Assembly (NCBI GenBank): GCA_014904845.1
Contig: MU119527.1
Span: 1-55,831, forward strand
DNA length: 55,831 nucleotides
Source of the DNA: Acephala macrosclerotiorum
Lineage: Eukaryota; Ascomycota; Leotiomycetes; Helotiales; Mollisiaceae
Direction of reading: 5' to 3'
Of this stretch, positions 11,641 through 23,052 are shown piece by piece (the stretch's first letter is position 1; each line of letters opens with the position of its first letter). The translations under genes and the position numbers were made by a program. Below the pieces are notes generated by a model. The model was given only the letters and a program-made list of their open reading frames with translations, made no database searches and was not told the origin of the DNA.

Positions 11641-12370
11641 TGAAGGCCTGATAATTCAGAGTTTTTGTTGTCTTCATGAAGGAAGTTGCCGGCCATCGAA
11701 AACTTAGCAGTAGTGATGACCATGTGACCTTTACAAACAATAATTGGGGAGTGATGCTACGATGTGAGCCTTTGCGTCCTTGAAATTACATTTTATTCTC
11801 CCTCCAGAATATAGGGATCAATATATGTGTTGACTTGGGAAAGCATAGCTTTCCTATGTCATTTGCGCGTGACTGAAAAGGGGCAATTGGCCAGCTTTCC
11901 TCGAACGAACTTGCGAATCTAGTCACATGTTTGCCAAGTTCGCAAAACATGCATCAAAGAGAAGCAAACACGAGTTACAGCCGCAGATATTTCTTTCGCC
12001 AGCTCGAATTCCGGTTGTGAGACTGTACTTCCAGGAATGTTTCCGCGAGCAACGTATGACGGCTCTCAAGACTGGCTTTTATGTCTCTTCTTTCTGCCTA
12101 TGAATAGTGTAGGGCATGCAAATGAGAATGTTTGCGTAAAGCCCAGTCATGCTACACACGTTGTACATTAAACCCAAACATAAAGATTAAAAAGCTTGAA
12201 CCAGCTCGTGCTCATACTGAAAAGTAACGAGGCTGACGTATTTCCCAAGAGTCCCGAAACATTATGTTACAAAGATCTTGACTGAAAAAATTTCGGACCA
12301 ATAAAACTCCTCAATACCCGAGGGGAACCAATTGTAGAAGACGGCCTTCCAAGCTACATTTCGCAGCTTT

Positions 12371-13237
12371 CTATGCCTTCTCAACCGACATCCCATTAAC
12401 AACGTCAACAAATCTCCTCAGCGCCCCAGCAAAACAATCCCCATTCCCACCACAGGAATAATTCCCCGTCCTCAGCCTCGAAACAGCACCCCAAAACTCC
12501 TTCCCATGTTTAACATCAAACAACTTCCTACCCTCCAGAAATACCGTGATATCACCCTTCAGCTCCTCATATTTAGCATCTACATCTTCCTTGCACGTCT
12601 GGAATTCCGCGGAAACGTAATTGAAGGCATCGGGGTCGGTGTTGTATGTTGATTCGTACGGCATGAGGTCGTAGCAGCTGTTTAGCCAGTAGGATTGTGC
12701 GAGAGAGGCCATGGAGTAGAGTTCTTTGGTGTGGAAGGTTTGTTTGAAAACCGCGCCTGGGATGTTCTGCCCTTCTGTTTCCGAATCTGTCTCGTTCAGC
12801 CCTTGGGATTTCCATGGTTCGGTGTAGGTCGTGTTCAACTCGGGAACCCAATCGAGTAGTTCTGCAAGTGATCTCTTCTCCACACCACCCTCGTTGGAAT
12901 TTGACGCTCTATCTGAATCTATCTTGGCGTAGATCTTCGCACAAGTATCGCGTGCGCTGTACTGTCCATTGATTTCGAACTTCGCGCGTGTCTCCTCGTC
13001 GACCTTTGAGAGATTATTCTCACATTCGAGCACAACTTCGGCGAATGTGGGATTGAGTAGCGGCCAGTCTTCGGCTTTCACGGAGGAACTGGAGTGTTGT
13101 GATGTTATGTCCATTTTGTTGGCTTGCGAGGAAATTTCGGGGTGAGGAGTTGCTTTGACCGTTTTGCTGAATTTGAGCGTCGCTGCTGATGCAGAGTAGG
13201 CCAGGACGGCCGGGGTGATCAAGGTTGTGAATTTCAT
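12371..13237 (-). CDS. Predicted secreted protein, unknown function
   Basis: A single-exon frame of 288 residues. The start chosen at 13237 gives MKFTTLITPAVLAYSASAA, a textbook signal peptide. The same frame stays open upstream to 13399, but those extra residues would bury the signal peptide, so the shorter start is preferred. The mature part has about seven cysteines (for example ECENN, DTCAK, NSCYD, QTCKE, YSCGG, DCFAG), several N-glycosylation sequons and a helix-rich look. I do not recognise the family. It lies head-to-tail with SF3A3, about 400 bases downstream of that gene's stop. A secreted effector-like or cell-wall role is possible but unsupported. Confidence 0.75.
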   Translation of the reverse strand: MKFTTLITPAVLAYSASAATLKFSKTVKATPHPEISSQANKMDITSQHSSSSVKAEDWPLLNPTFAEVVLECENNLSKVDEETRAKFEINGQYSARDTCAKIYAKIDSDRASNSNEGGVEKRSLAELLDWVPELNTTYTEPWKSQGLNETDSETEGQNIPGAVFKQTFHTKELYSMASLAQSYWLNSCYDLMPYESTYNTDPDAFNYVSAEFQTCKEDVDAKYEELKGDITVFLEGRKLFDVKHGKEFWGAVSRLRTGNYSCGGNGDCFAGALRRFVDVVNGMSVEKA

Positions 13238-13645
13238 CGCGGAGTGGAGGTTGACTCGGAAAGATGAGAATGTACGAGGAATCTTTGGAGAGGCAAAACA
13301 ATACATAGAGATATTGATAAGCCAACTCAGGCAAGATCTGTATGTATCATAGACAAAAACTACTTGGAGGCCTTGGACTTTTTGACGATTTGATACCACA
13401 CTTGCGTGTAATCTGGGTGATATATTGACATAGTGCTAGCCAGCCTTGCTAGAAAGGGGTGCTGGTTGTGTAAAGTCTGCCGCTATGTGGAACCATACCA
13501 AATCTGCACGACGGATTCGATCATCACAACTCATTAGCGGGAAGCCGCTTGATGAAGCCTCAACTTGATTTCCAACATGATATCAGATCATGATTGGATG
13601 GTATACATACATAATTGTACATCCATAGCGCCATTTTGATGCCGT
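13238..13645. other. Spacer between SF3A3 and secreted-protein gene
   Basis: About 408 bases holding the 3' end of the SF3A3 transcript and the promoter of the secreted-protein gene, both on the minus strand. The upstream extension of the secreted-protein frame (13238-13399) lies here and is probably 5' untranslated. No repeat or other gene seen. Confidence 0.4.
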
Positions 13646-15190
13646 TTATAGCAAGCCTTGCTTTTGCAAATCGTAGTAGACCTTTTCCGGCATAACATTG
13701 CCTTCTGCATCCTCCATCTGCACCACACTCCCATCATCCTTCTTTGCCTTTGTCTTGTCTCTCTGGATCTTGTCCCAAAGCTTGACTGCGTCGGCAATAT
13801 CTGTGATCTCCCTGAATAATGTTGTGTTCGTGATGCCTAAACACTTCAGACCATGGATATGACGCGCCTCGTTGAAGTGCTTGTCGAACGCTCTTCGTCC
13901 CATGTAGACATAGTTACCACAAATCTCGCACTTGAACTCCACACCAAGACCATGAAGTTTGTAAAGCCAGAATGGAATCGGCTTTCCGTCCCAAGCTAAC
14001 GGCAACTTCAGTGGATTGTAGATTTTCTCATCCCCATCATCTTCGCTATCCGAATCGTCGCCCTGTGGAGCAGCGGCTGAGGACTCGGCGAATAGGGCAT
14101 CCAGCTCCATCTGTCGTTCACGTTCAGTCATTCCTTGTTTTCGTTCGACGTTCACTTTGGTATCTGCCCGTTCTTGAGACATAGCAGCAGCCAGACGCTT
14201 GACTCTGTACTCTCGTTCAGCGATAGCACGCTCCTTCAACCGAAGTGTGCTTGGGCCGCGACCAGCAGATCCATTTGTGTCTCCTCCAACTTCAGCCTGT
14301 CGCGCGGCCCTTGCTTCAGCTGCACGGGTGTGCTTCTTGCCTGTTAAGTGTGCTTTGTAGACGTTGTCATTTTTGAAGTCCTTCTCACAATCTGCGCACC
14401 AAATGCCGTCACCACTAGCACCGTTCGATGGAGCAGCTGTCTCCAATTTCCAGGCAGGGATGTCATTACCGTTCCAGGCTTTCTCAAAATCCTCATCGAC
14501 GCTCTTGAACAGCTGTTCCAGGTCCTCGAGGGGTCTCGTGCGTCGCATGAAGCTTTCTAGGTATTTCGCCAACTCTCCTACGTAGTTGAAATATTGGTCG
14601 GTCATTTTGTCTGGTCTCTTGACAGAGCATTGTGGAGGTGTGAAGATGTCGAAGGAGTCAAGGTATTGGAGGTAGGTAAGTCGCTTGATGCTGGGCAGAT
14701 TGAGGTAAAGTTCGTGAATAGTCGTAAGATCCAGAAATTTGCCAAATGCTTCTTCTCCCGTGAACAAGTTGTCGATCTCATAGACTGGAGTCTCTCCTTC
14801 CCCAAGCGTCTTCTTCTTGTATGCTCTCTCGAGGTTCTCAACAGGCTCATTAGGATATCTCTGGTGGAAGGACTTGATCTCGCCAAGCTGCTTGTAAAAC
14901 TCTTCTAATGGTTCGCCCGTAGATATCGCTTGGATTTCTTTCGTTCGAACGCCTTCTGCATCTTTGTAGATCTCGAGTAATCGCTTTGACTGGTCTTGAA
15001 TACGGTCGAGGAAGCCTGCGATTTGGTGGTCTCTGTTTAGTCTCTCGCGGATCTAATAAATTGTCAGCACGTATTCATATCGAGTTTCTCCTACACTTAC
15101 GTGTCTTGGTTCTTCTGCAACGCGATCACTGATTCCCTGCTCAAGCCTCTCGAGATCCTCATGGAGGAATCTCTGCTCCTCCAAAATCAT
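13646..15190 (-). CDS. Splicing factor 3A subunit 3 (SF3a60/Prp9)
   Basis: Component of the SF3a complex of the U2 snRNP, needed for pre-spliceosome assembly in the nucleus. Two exons: 15190-15101 and 15052-13646, joined over a 48-base GT-AG intron, giving 498 residues, a normal length for the family. The N-terminus (MILEEQRFLHEDLERLEQGI) is the conserved SF3A3 start. A central C2H2-type matrin finger reads CADCEKDFKNDNVYKAHLTG KKH (about residues 260-285). An acidic linker (DDSDSEDDGDEKIYNPLKLP) follows. The C-terminal Prp9-type zinc finger reads CEICGNYVYMGRRAFDKHF...H, then HGLKCLGI. The end VYYDLQKQGLL is also typical. It is divergent from Fal1 with a 308-base gap. Confidence 0.96.
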
Positions 15191-15498
15191 CTTGGTTTCG
15201 TGTCGTGATCAGGAAGACCTTTGATCGTAGTAGCCTTAAAATAAACAGGCCTTTACTACGAGACAAGGTAGACAGGAGGCGAATGAAGGTATGGTTGCAG
15301 AGTTGCGAAGCTATTGATATTCCTTGAAGCTCTCTTTCGAAGTTTTGCGCCGTCCAATCGTTTTAGCGTCCGGGGAAGCGCTAAAAATTGGGCTTTGCAT
15401 CGCCCTCGCCCTCGCCCTCATTCCATTGAAAACACCATCGCGAAAGAGACAAGACGACTCCAAGAAAGTACTAACAAGTACATACACTAATCGCAATC
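15191..15498. promoter_or_regulatory. Shared divergent promoter, SF3A3 / Fal1
   Basis: A 308-base gap between two start codons pointing apart. It contains a short tandem hexamer, three CCCTCG-type units near 15402-15420, and a CGTCCGGGGAAGCGCTAAAA stretch at about 15367. No TATA box is obvious. Both flanking products act in RNA processing, so joint control is plausible. Confidence 0.45.
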
Positions 15499-16953
15499 AT
15501 GGCCGAGGGTATCGATAGAAAGGCGGACGAGCGAATGGAGTTCACGACTTCCAAAGATGTCACGATCGCTCCTACTTTCCAGGACAGCAAGCTCTACCCA
15601 TTTCCCAGTCTTTGCGCGCCTCTATTTCAACATAGCTCAATTCGACGCTGTTCTTGCGTCGCTATGGCCTGCCATTTTCATTCTCGTTATTTAAGAAAGA
15701 ACGTACTTTTGAAGAAATAAAGCTGACATCTTGCGTTCTAGTGCACCTGAAGGGTACGAATTGATTCCCTGCCCTTGATTGACCGACCATACTAATGAAC
15801 ATTAGAGAACCTCCTCCGTGGTATCTATGCTTATGGATACGAATCTCCTTCAGCCGTCCAATCTCGTGCGATCGTCCAAATTTGCAAAGGTCGCGACACA
15901 ATTGCTCAGGCGCAATCTGGTACCGGTAAAACAGCTACTTTCTCCATCAGCATGCTCCAAGTTATCGATACGGCTGTCCGCGAGACACAAGCCCTCGTCC
16001 TTTCCCCAACCCGAGAACTAGCGACTCAGATTCAATCCGTTGTGATGGCTTTGGGTGACTACATGAACGTACAATGCCATGCTTGTATTGGAGGAACGAA
16101 TGTCGGCGAGGATATCCGCAAGCTCGACTACGGTCAGCACATTGTTTCTGGAACACCAGGTCGTGTCGCTGATATGATTCGTCGTCGAAATCTTCGTACA
16201 CGCCATATCAAGATGCTGGTTCTTGATGAGGCTGATGAGCTGTTGAACCGTGGTTTCAGAGAGCAAATCTACGACGTCTACCGATACCTCCCTCCTGCGA
16301 CTCAGGTTGTCGTTGTTTCCGCTACCCTCCCTTACGATGTCCTCGAAATGACTACCAAGTTCATGACCGACCCTGTCCGCATCCTGGTCAAGCGTGATGA
16401 GTTGACTTTGGAAGGTCTCAAGCAATATTTCATCGCAGTCGAGAAGGAGGAGTGGAAGTTCGATACTCTTTGCGATCTTTACGATACCCTCACCATCACA
16501 CAAGCAGTCATCTTCTGCAACACACGTAGAAAGGTCGATTGGCTTACCGACAAGATGCGCGAGGCTAACTTCACGGTTTCGTCGATGCACGGAGAGATGC
16601 CACAAAAGGAGAGAGACAGCATTATGCAGGATTTCCGTCAAGGCAACTCGAGAGTTCTGATATCTACAGATGTTTGGGCTCGTGGTATCGATGTTCAGCA
16701 GGTTTCGCTTGTCATCAACTATGACTTGCCAAGCAACCGTGAGAACTACATCCATCGCATTGGTCGAAGTGGCCGATTTGGACGCAAGGGTGTTGCTATC
16801 AACTTTGTCACCAGTGAGGACGTCAGGATCTTGAGAGACATTGAGCGTAGGTTCTACCAAGGAAGATCTTCGAAGACATGCTAATCATTGCCAGTGTATT
16901 ACTCAACTCAAATTGATGAGATGCCAATGAATGTTGCGGATCTCTTAGCATAG
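15499..16953 (+). CDS. FAL1: ATP-dependent RNA helicase Fal1 (eIF4A3 type)
   Basis: DEAD-box RNA helicase of the eIF4A3/Fal1 class, acting in 18S rRNA maturation and, in many fungi, in the exon junction complex. Exons: 15499-15586, 15742-15753, 15806-16846, 16895-16953; 1200 coding bases, 399 residues, the usual family length. Motifs in order: Q-motif region ([14 protein letters not shown]), [25 protein letters not shown] (VLDEADELL), [39 protein letters not shown]; the end is [10 protein letters not shown]. Exon 2 is only 12 bases (TGCACCTGAAGG). The intron before it starts with GC (A|GCAAGC) and ends TTCTAG. Together they yield PTFQDMHLKENLLRG, the conserved family sequence. A GT donor 35 bases further on would keep frame but add extra residues. 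A long antisense open frame overlaps and is a shadow. Confidence 0.95.
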
Positions 16954-17448
16954 AGGGTTGATGGATAGGGAAAAGATATCAATGTCCTGAAGAATGACGG
17001 ACTTCGTGCTTGAGCACGTCAGGAAAGTGGTTACGTGGGAGGAAAGGGCAATATGCACAAAAGTAAACTCCGCATTTCCGTGCCTTCCTGGACTTCTAGC
17101 TGACATCTGGTGCACAAGTTGCGAATTTGACTCCGAAATCGAGGCTTCTACTTTGCGATTGCGATGTGGATAAACTCTTTCTGTAGTTTCCTAGGAATAG
17201 CGGCCGAGCAATGAATCTCCTGCGCCTTCTAGAAAATTGTACTTGGCCTCTTTCTTCATGTGCCGCAAGTGGTGGTTCGCCTCATTGGCGCTCGGATGTT
17301 GTAGCGATGCTGGTCCTGGGTACGGTCTAGGCAACCTCGCGCCACATGCCGCTCAATGCAATGCCAAGCATCGATTGAAATGAGATGCCTTTTCTATTTA
17401 AACTATCACATCCCAGCTTGCTCCCCATTCAACAATATCGCACTCAAG
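16954..17448. other. Spacer, Fal1 to F-box-like gene
   Basis: 495 bases between the Fal1 stop and the next start on the same strand. It presumably holds the Fal1 3' region and the promoter of the next gene. I see no repeat, RNA gene or open frame worth naming. Confidence 0.4.
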
Positions 17449-18899
17449 ATGAGTGCATTCGACTCCGCTCCCGTCGAAGTCATCGTCCGTATCCTCAGCA
17501 GCTGCGATACTTTCCTCCAACTCCTCTCATTGATCACAACCTGCAAGCGCCTACACTCGATATGGCTCTCCAACTCCGGCCCCATAATCTGGGACATCGG
17601 GCAACGTGACATCCTATGCTTCGACGATGCGTTGATGGCTGTAAGCCTGCTTCCCCTCCCCCTTCACCCCGTCTTTCATATTCTTGCCGCTATTAACACA
17701 TTCCATAGGTTCGAGCAACAGATATCGTGAAAATCGCTCACTCAGCCGGAAATCGACCACCAAGCCCCTTCCCTATCGCCTCATTAAGCGGCTTCGTCCA
17801 AAAACCCACCCCAGAAGAACTTAATCGTATCTTTGGGCTTCAGCATATGATGCGTTGCATCAAACACACCGTCTTCCACTGGGAAATGCGACAAATCAAT
17901 TGCTTGAAATTCGGACTCGAAGCCCTGGGGCATTTTACACCGAGTGGGAGGTTTTTTAATGAGGATGAGTATGGAAGAGGTTCCTGGCATCAAAACTTAT
18001 ACAGAGCTTTATACAGAGTTGTGTTTGCTGGTGCGGTTTTGGCTGGGAGTTTTAACGAGCCTTTATCCCAGGCGTTGGAGAGGGGCGAGGGAATTGAGAG
18101 ATTGAAAACGAAGCGAGTAAGAGCTAATATTCCAGGGGAAAAGATTGTTAAAATAAAGGTACGGGAATATCTTGAAGGATTCCCTGCTTATAGCTCTGAC
18201 CCTGCTCGATACGAACCTGTCTTTCAGCCGTTGGCAGATTGGTTGGTAGCAGACGGGAAAGCCAGACATCCAGAGGACGAAGGAGCTATTGTCCGAGAGA
18301 TACTTCACATCTTGGCTGCTTACGAACATTTGCAAAACAAGATCGTCAACGGAGAAAGGGAATGGCATCTTGGACGCTACGATTGCAGCAACCTGGGTTC
18401 TTTTCCGCATGGTGCTTATACTTTAAGTCGGGCAAGGGAGCGGGGCAATGTCCTTCCACCACTGGCTCCGAATGGGTTTCCAGGAGGTGTGAGGAAGACT
18501 ACTGTTGTTTTGCTTGGTGTTTTTCAGGTTGAAGATATCAGTTTACCGATTGATATCAATGACATGACGAGGAGGTTTCTATTTGCCGATCCGTGTGATG
18601 AAGTTCAACATGCACGGGCCGACGATGGGAGGGAAGGTACATTTTGGGATATCCCGAGTTTTTTACCATATTATGGGACAGCCGGGACGTACAGTCCCCC
18701 AGATGCTCTATTGAATTTCTTCACTTATGTTTTCGGGAAGTTCGGCTATCAATTTCAGAACGAGGCGTTTATTGAGGATCCTGATCCAGGTTCGGAGAAT
18801 GAGATGCCGTTTGAGTCTTTGGGATGGCCGGTGTTGTTTTGTGATGGGGAGTGGGGGGATTGTTTATTGCTTGATGGGGATGGACAGTTGAAGAATTGA
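17449..18899 (+). CDS. F-box-like domain protein, unknown function
   Basis: A 460-residue protein from two exons, 17449-17640 and 17709-18899 (intron GTAAGC...CCATAG). The N-terminal 45 residues (SAPVEVIVRILSSCDTFLQL, then LITTCKRLHSIW) have the look of the degenerate F-box-like start common in Leotiomycete protein families. F-box proteins are usually substrate adaptors of SCF ubiquitin ligases. The remainder, rich in aromatic and acidic residues, matches no domain I can name; the C-terminus is acidic with Trp-Gly pairs. The start at 17449 is preferred over an open upstream extension because it begins directly with the F-box-like part. It converges on the HET gene with only 174 bases between the stops. 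Confidence 0.7.
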
Positions 18900-19073
18900 G
18901 CTCGGTATGGGTGAAATGCTGGCACCGTTTCTCTCTGACAAGATGATTTTGAGGGACCCCGGACTTGCTTGTACTTGTCTTCGCTTTGCCCTGAATTCGA
19001 GTTCACGTCATTTTAAAATTGCTAGAAAGTCGTCCCGGAATTCTAGCGTCATTTTCCTCAACTTGTGGTATTT

Positions 19074-21158
19074 CTAGCGGATGAGGAACTCGCTTTTAGT
19101 GTACTTTCCAGATTGAAGCCCAGCCATAGCTTCTCCGTACATGATCCCATCCACATATATTTCACCAATCAAGATCCAATAATCTCCCATCTTCCTCATA
19201 ACAACAGGAAAGTCACACCCTAACAAGACAACAACCTTGTCCCCTTTCTCTGTATCTTGTGGTGCAAGCCCAATAAGTTTCGTTGCTGAGACTATGAAGC
19301 GCTTCGCATGCATTCGCAAAGCTGCAGATGACACCAATGCATGCTCGTCTTGAGCTGTTATGCTCTCATGGCGTTCAAATGTTGGCACCGGCGATCCCTT
19401 CAAAAGTCCTGGAAGGAGTTTCTTCGTCAGGCTGAAGAAAAGACTCACACGATGTTCCTCAAAGCCTGAGTACCTAGGAGCCCACTCGCCGCCACAGAAT
19501 GTCCTTTGGAAGATATCAATCTGCTCTTTGTTATGGCTAATGTTGTTGGTAAAGACAACCCACCAGTTGTGGAAAACTTTTAGAGTCTGTGAAACTTCGC
19601 TTTCGGGGCCATCGACGTATAGAGATTGTGCTACTACAGTAACTGTGTCAATTACAAACCCACTTGCAAGTAAAATCTCGCCGTCTTCTGCAAATTTGGC
19701 ATCTGTGTATTCATTTCCTGAAGCTGTGAAAGGCGGCTCCCTTATTTGCAGACCCATAACTCGATGGGACGGATGAAGATTTCTTCGCTCCCAATCCGCA
19801 ACCCAAGATGGAAGATTGTAGCGATTGTCGTCGTTTTGTTTGACGCAGATCACATTCAGCTTTCTGATCTTATTGATTAGATAACAGGACGTATACACAT
19901 ATGTTGCTCGAGGGGAACGCTTGTAGTCGATGTTGCCGAATGTATCTCTATCTGCGGTAAGTCCTATGCCCCAAAAGTTCCGAGTCAGTACAGCTTTCAG
20001 CATTTTCAGGATGCTCCAGGAGATGTAGGACTTCCAAGACCCCAGATAATACGTAAAGAAAGACAGAGCACCGATAAAGTGACTTACCAAGGACACCATA
20101 GACTTTATCATGAGGGTTGGTAGAATGTTTTCCCGCATGACTACGTAGCATGCCCAGCAAGGGGGGTGCTTGAAATGATGTCCCTTCCATTTGATGAACT
20201 ATCAAATTTCTCGGGCCTCCGGTCATCAAACTGAACTTCGCCGCGGGTCTGTTATGGTAGGTTGTTTCCTGGAACGCTTTCTTGACCTTTTCAATAATGT
20301 TCCCGATTTCGAGAAAGTCCAGCCAAGGTATGGACTTTGAGCCGCAATGGACTTCAGCCTTCTTGGCGCAGGTGATTTCTTGCACAACCCATATTCGCCA
20401 GAAGTATTCTCGTCGAAATAGACCTAAAATTGCAGCGAAATCCTTCTCCTTCCAAGACGCAACAAATCTCTCTATAGCATCAAAGGTCTCGTGATGTTCC
20501 ATTAGGCCTTTCATCAAGGACCACGCCAGCAGACTGTCTTCGTCTTCATCATCCAACCAAACTAATACTTCAAAGGCTTTTTCATACACTAGGCGCATTT
20601 TTGCGACTTGTTCTCCCTTCTCTTCGTTGTTTCCTTGGTTGATACAAAGAGCATCTACCCATATCAATAAAGAGGGGCCAATACTGTTGGATCGAAGTCT
20701 GCGAAGAGCCAGCTCGAGGCTTGGTGTGACGGCCCATTCCTTCTTCTGATTTTCGACCTCAAAGAACACTTTCCCAAGACCAAACTGTTCAGGAGGTCCC
20801 CAGCAGTATGACAGAGCTTGGTAGGGTGGGGCATCGTCCCGCGAGACAACCTGAAGAGAGCAAACAATATCTTCGTCCTGCGCCCGAAAACCTCGCTGTC
20901 AGCGTACTCGAATTATGATAATCGAGTAGAGGGGTACGTCCTAGCTTTTTTGAAAAGCTTCCGAGACACTCCAGCCTCTGAGTGCTGTGGAAAGGATACA
21001 GCTATCTGAGGGGAATGGTGACTTACCGAGGATGAAGCTGCCTTGATCTCTGCTAATCTGATCTGATCGGCCTCGATTTTTCCGTACGGATTGAATCTCG
21101 CAGCTTTTTCTGGCACCTTTTGTAGTACACCAAACTGTTCCTGGATCACTGGGGCCAT
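19074..21158 (-). CDS. Heterokaryon-incompatibility (HET) domain protein
   Basis: A 609-residue HET-domain protein. This class of fungal cell-death executioner has TIR-like distant relatives and acts in non-self recognition. Exons: 21158-21027, 20895-20088, 19963-19074 (1830 coding bases). HET motifs are clear: ALSYCWGPP near residue 65, IWVDALCINQGNNEEKGEQV near 120, and YFWRIWVVQEI...VHCG near 190-210. HDKVYGVLGL, with the G rebuilt over intron 2, closes the HET region near 310. The first intron (131 bases) joins IRLAEIKAASSS to the part with DEDIVCSLQVV, as expected just before a HET domain. The start at 21158 is the first in-frame ATG after an upstream stop. The C-terminal half has the usual HET-protein pattern (WVADW; FVIDTV; a late GDYWILIGEIYVDGIMYGEA). 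No NACHT or repeat domain is attached. Confidence 0.9.
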
Positions 21159-21698
21159 GACCGACAACGCGGAAGCGAGAACCACTATTCGAGCCTGGAT
21201 AGCCTGGACGACGTGGAGTTTTGCGATGAAGCATACCTCCGTACACTATGATTATGGGGCTTCAATTGAGCTTATGACCATGGATCTAGATGCTTATCTG
21301 AAGGAAGGTCACAGCTCGATCAAGACGGGACAGATGCATGGTAGATTATATGCACGTGACTGGTCTAAGACGGCATGCATACATGATGGCTTTGCGGATC
21401 CATTGAGATTCCAGCTTCCAGTTTTCAGCTTTGCTGGCTGTCCAACCCACAGCACGCACGTACTCGGTGTTCAGCAGTGGTTTCAGTAAGAGGCGAGCCC
21501 AGATTGTGGACTCGGAAATTTGTTTATCTGTGGGCTCTCGAGCCGTTGGGCTGAGGCCGACAGCGGGGAATGCAAAAAGTCCACCGCGACACTCGTATGC
21601 ATCTTCAACAACCATTCTTCACGCTTTCTAAGCTTCAACTCGTCATCCTGTTTGTTCTTCAGCAACTTCCATCCCGAATCCCGAAAACATCTTTTACA
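21159..21698. promoter_or_regulatory. Divergent spacer, HET / histidine phosphatase
   Basis: 540 bases between two divergent start codons. An open frame reaches upstream of the HET start but contains no better start. CACGTGAC occurs at about 21354. Nothing else is recognisable. Confidence 0.4.
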
Positions 21699-22490
21699 AT
21701 GGCACCAACTGTCATCTTGATCCGGCATGCGGAAGCCCTACATAGTGTGCAACTTAATCAACGAGAAACTTCCAGAATGTGTAGCTAACCTGTACCAGAC
21801 ATCTTAAATACGTTCTCATTTTTGGTTCCCGAACAAAGCATCTAACAATTACCAAGGGACTTTACAATCCGAGACCCACCACTCACAGACGATGGACTCA
21901 CAACACAATGCGCCACCCTCTCAGCAGCATTTCAAGCACTCCCCCTCGCCCAAGAAATAGGCCTCATTATCACATCCCCAATGCGCCGCACACTCCAAAC
22001 GACCGAGGCATCACTAGGCTGGCTCATGGAACTTGGCGTCCCAGCGATTGCACGAGCAGAATGGCAAGAAAACACAGTCAACAACATCGATATCGGTCGT
22101 CCTGTATCTGAGCTCATCAAAGAATTCCCGAAATTTGACTTCAGTACTGTTGACCCGGTTTTCCCAGCAAAAGAGGGACTGTATGAATTCTCGCAAGAAG
22201 CTTTGACTGAGAGGGGAAAGGTGGCTAGGGGATGGCTGAGAGGGAGGAAGGAAAAGGTTGTCGCTGTGGTGAGTCATGATGGGTTCATGAGGGTGGGGAT
22301 TTGTCAGAGGAAGTTTGGAAATGCAGATTATAGGGTCTTTGACTTTGAAGAGGAAGGTAATGGCAAAGATGGCTTGGGGTTGGTAGAGTGGGAGGAGACA
22401 GAGAAGAACGGTGGTGGTTTGGGAACTTGTCCGAAAGGCACATTTGGGTGGCTGCCCAATGATTTCAAGTATATGCCCAAGAAGCCGTAG
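21699..22490 (+). CDS. Histidine phosphatase superfamily protein (PGM-like)
   Basis: A small cytosolic-type phosphatase of the phosphoglycerate-mutase-like histidine phosphatase fold; the substrate cannot be told. The proposed exons 21699-21778 and 21857-22490 give 237 residues. The N-terminal catalytic motif is RHAEA (usually RHGE, RHAQ or similar), with the phospho-accepting His at about residue 10. ITSPMRRTLQTTE supplies the second conserved Arg, and VVSHDGFMR the second catalytic His. DPPLTDDGLTQC is the usual segment after the first motif. The intron is the uncertain part: only a donor at 21779 (GTGTAG) keeps frame with the CCAAG acceptor. That adds about a dozen residues after RHAEALHS that homologues often lack. 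Confidence 0.8.
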
Positions 22491-23052
22491 ACTTGAAAGT
22501 AGCGGCTGCAGCACACTATCTCTATCAAAACCTCGGCTAACTAAAGCAAGCGAGTATCTATCCTTAAAAGGAATTGCAAAGGAAAGAAATATACATCAAG
22601 GTCTAGAAACTCAGACAGGGCGGGGACATTTTAAAATCGCATTCTGTGAAAGATCTCACAGTAAAAAAGTCAGACATTGTAATTACTTTATACTAAATGA
22701 CTACATTGGGAACAGACATTCTCGAACCACTTACAAGGAGCATTATTACATGAAAAAGACAGACATTGGAATCAAGAGTAATATGCGAGGTCAATACTTT
22801 AGAAAAGACAAACAATCTTTTAGCAACTTACACACATAATTGGCACTTTGAGAAGACGGACATTCAGCTAGTTCGTATCATCAAATCCATTGCTTCACAA
22901 TGCTTCGTAGCCTGAACGCCTGGCTTGGGTATTTCTCGCTATGCTACAATTCACCATTTTGGAAACCATCGCAAGTATGCACCATCCCATGTTATCCCGT
23001 CCCGTCCTATCCATAAACTCCCAAATATTTACTCCGAAAACGAAAGAAATCC
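22491..23052. other. Convergent spacer with recurring AGACATT motif
   Basis: 562 bases between converging genes. A short AGACATT or GGACATT word recurs about five times (near 22625, 22672, 22727, 22762 and 22857) in otherwise A-rich sequence. The spacing is irregular and may be chance. No gene seen. Confidence 0.35.

Larger units (their letters stand above)
9939..12370. other. Gene-poor spacer with dispersed repeats
   Basis: About 2.4 kb without a convincing gene. It contains two inverted copies of the short dispersed repeat and several E-box-like CACGTG or ACGTGAC sites (about 10241, 10785, 11262). A frame at 11056-11424 encodes a cysteine-containing stretch (WKLCFETAQPYDCGSFEESY) that could be an exon of a small gene. 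I could not build a full model around it. Confidence 0.45.

Noticed and set aside
16018..16860. 280-codon antisense open frame opposite Fal1
   Set aside because: It mirrors the strongly conserved Fal1 coding frame; such antisense frames arise from codon bias. No start context or family resemblance.
22600..22870. AGACATT words as a regulatory array
   Set aside because: Spacing is irregular and the word is short, so chance recurrence is likely.
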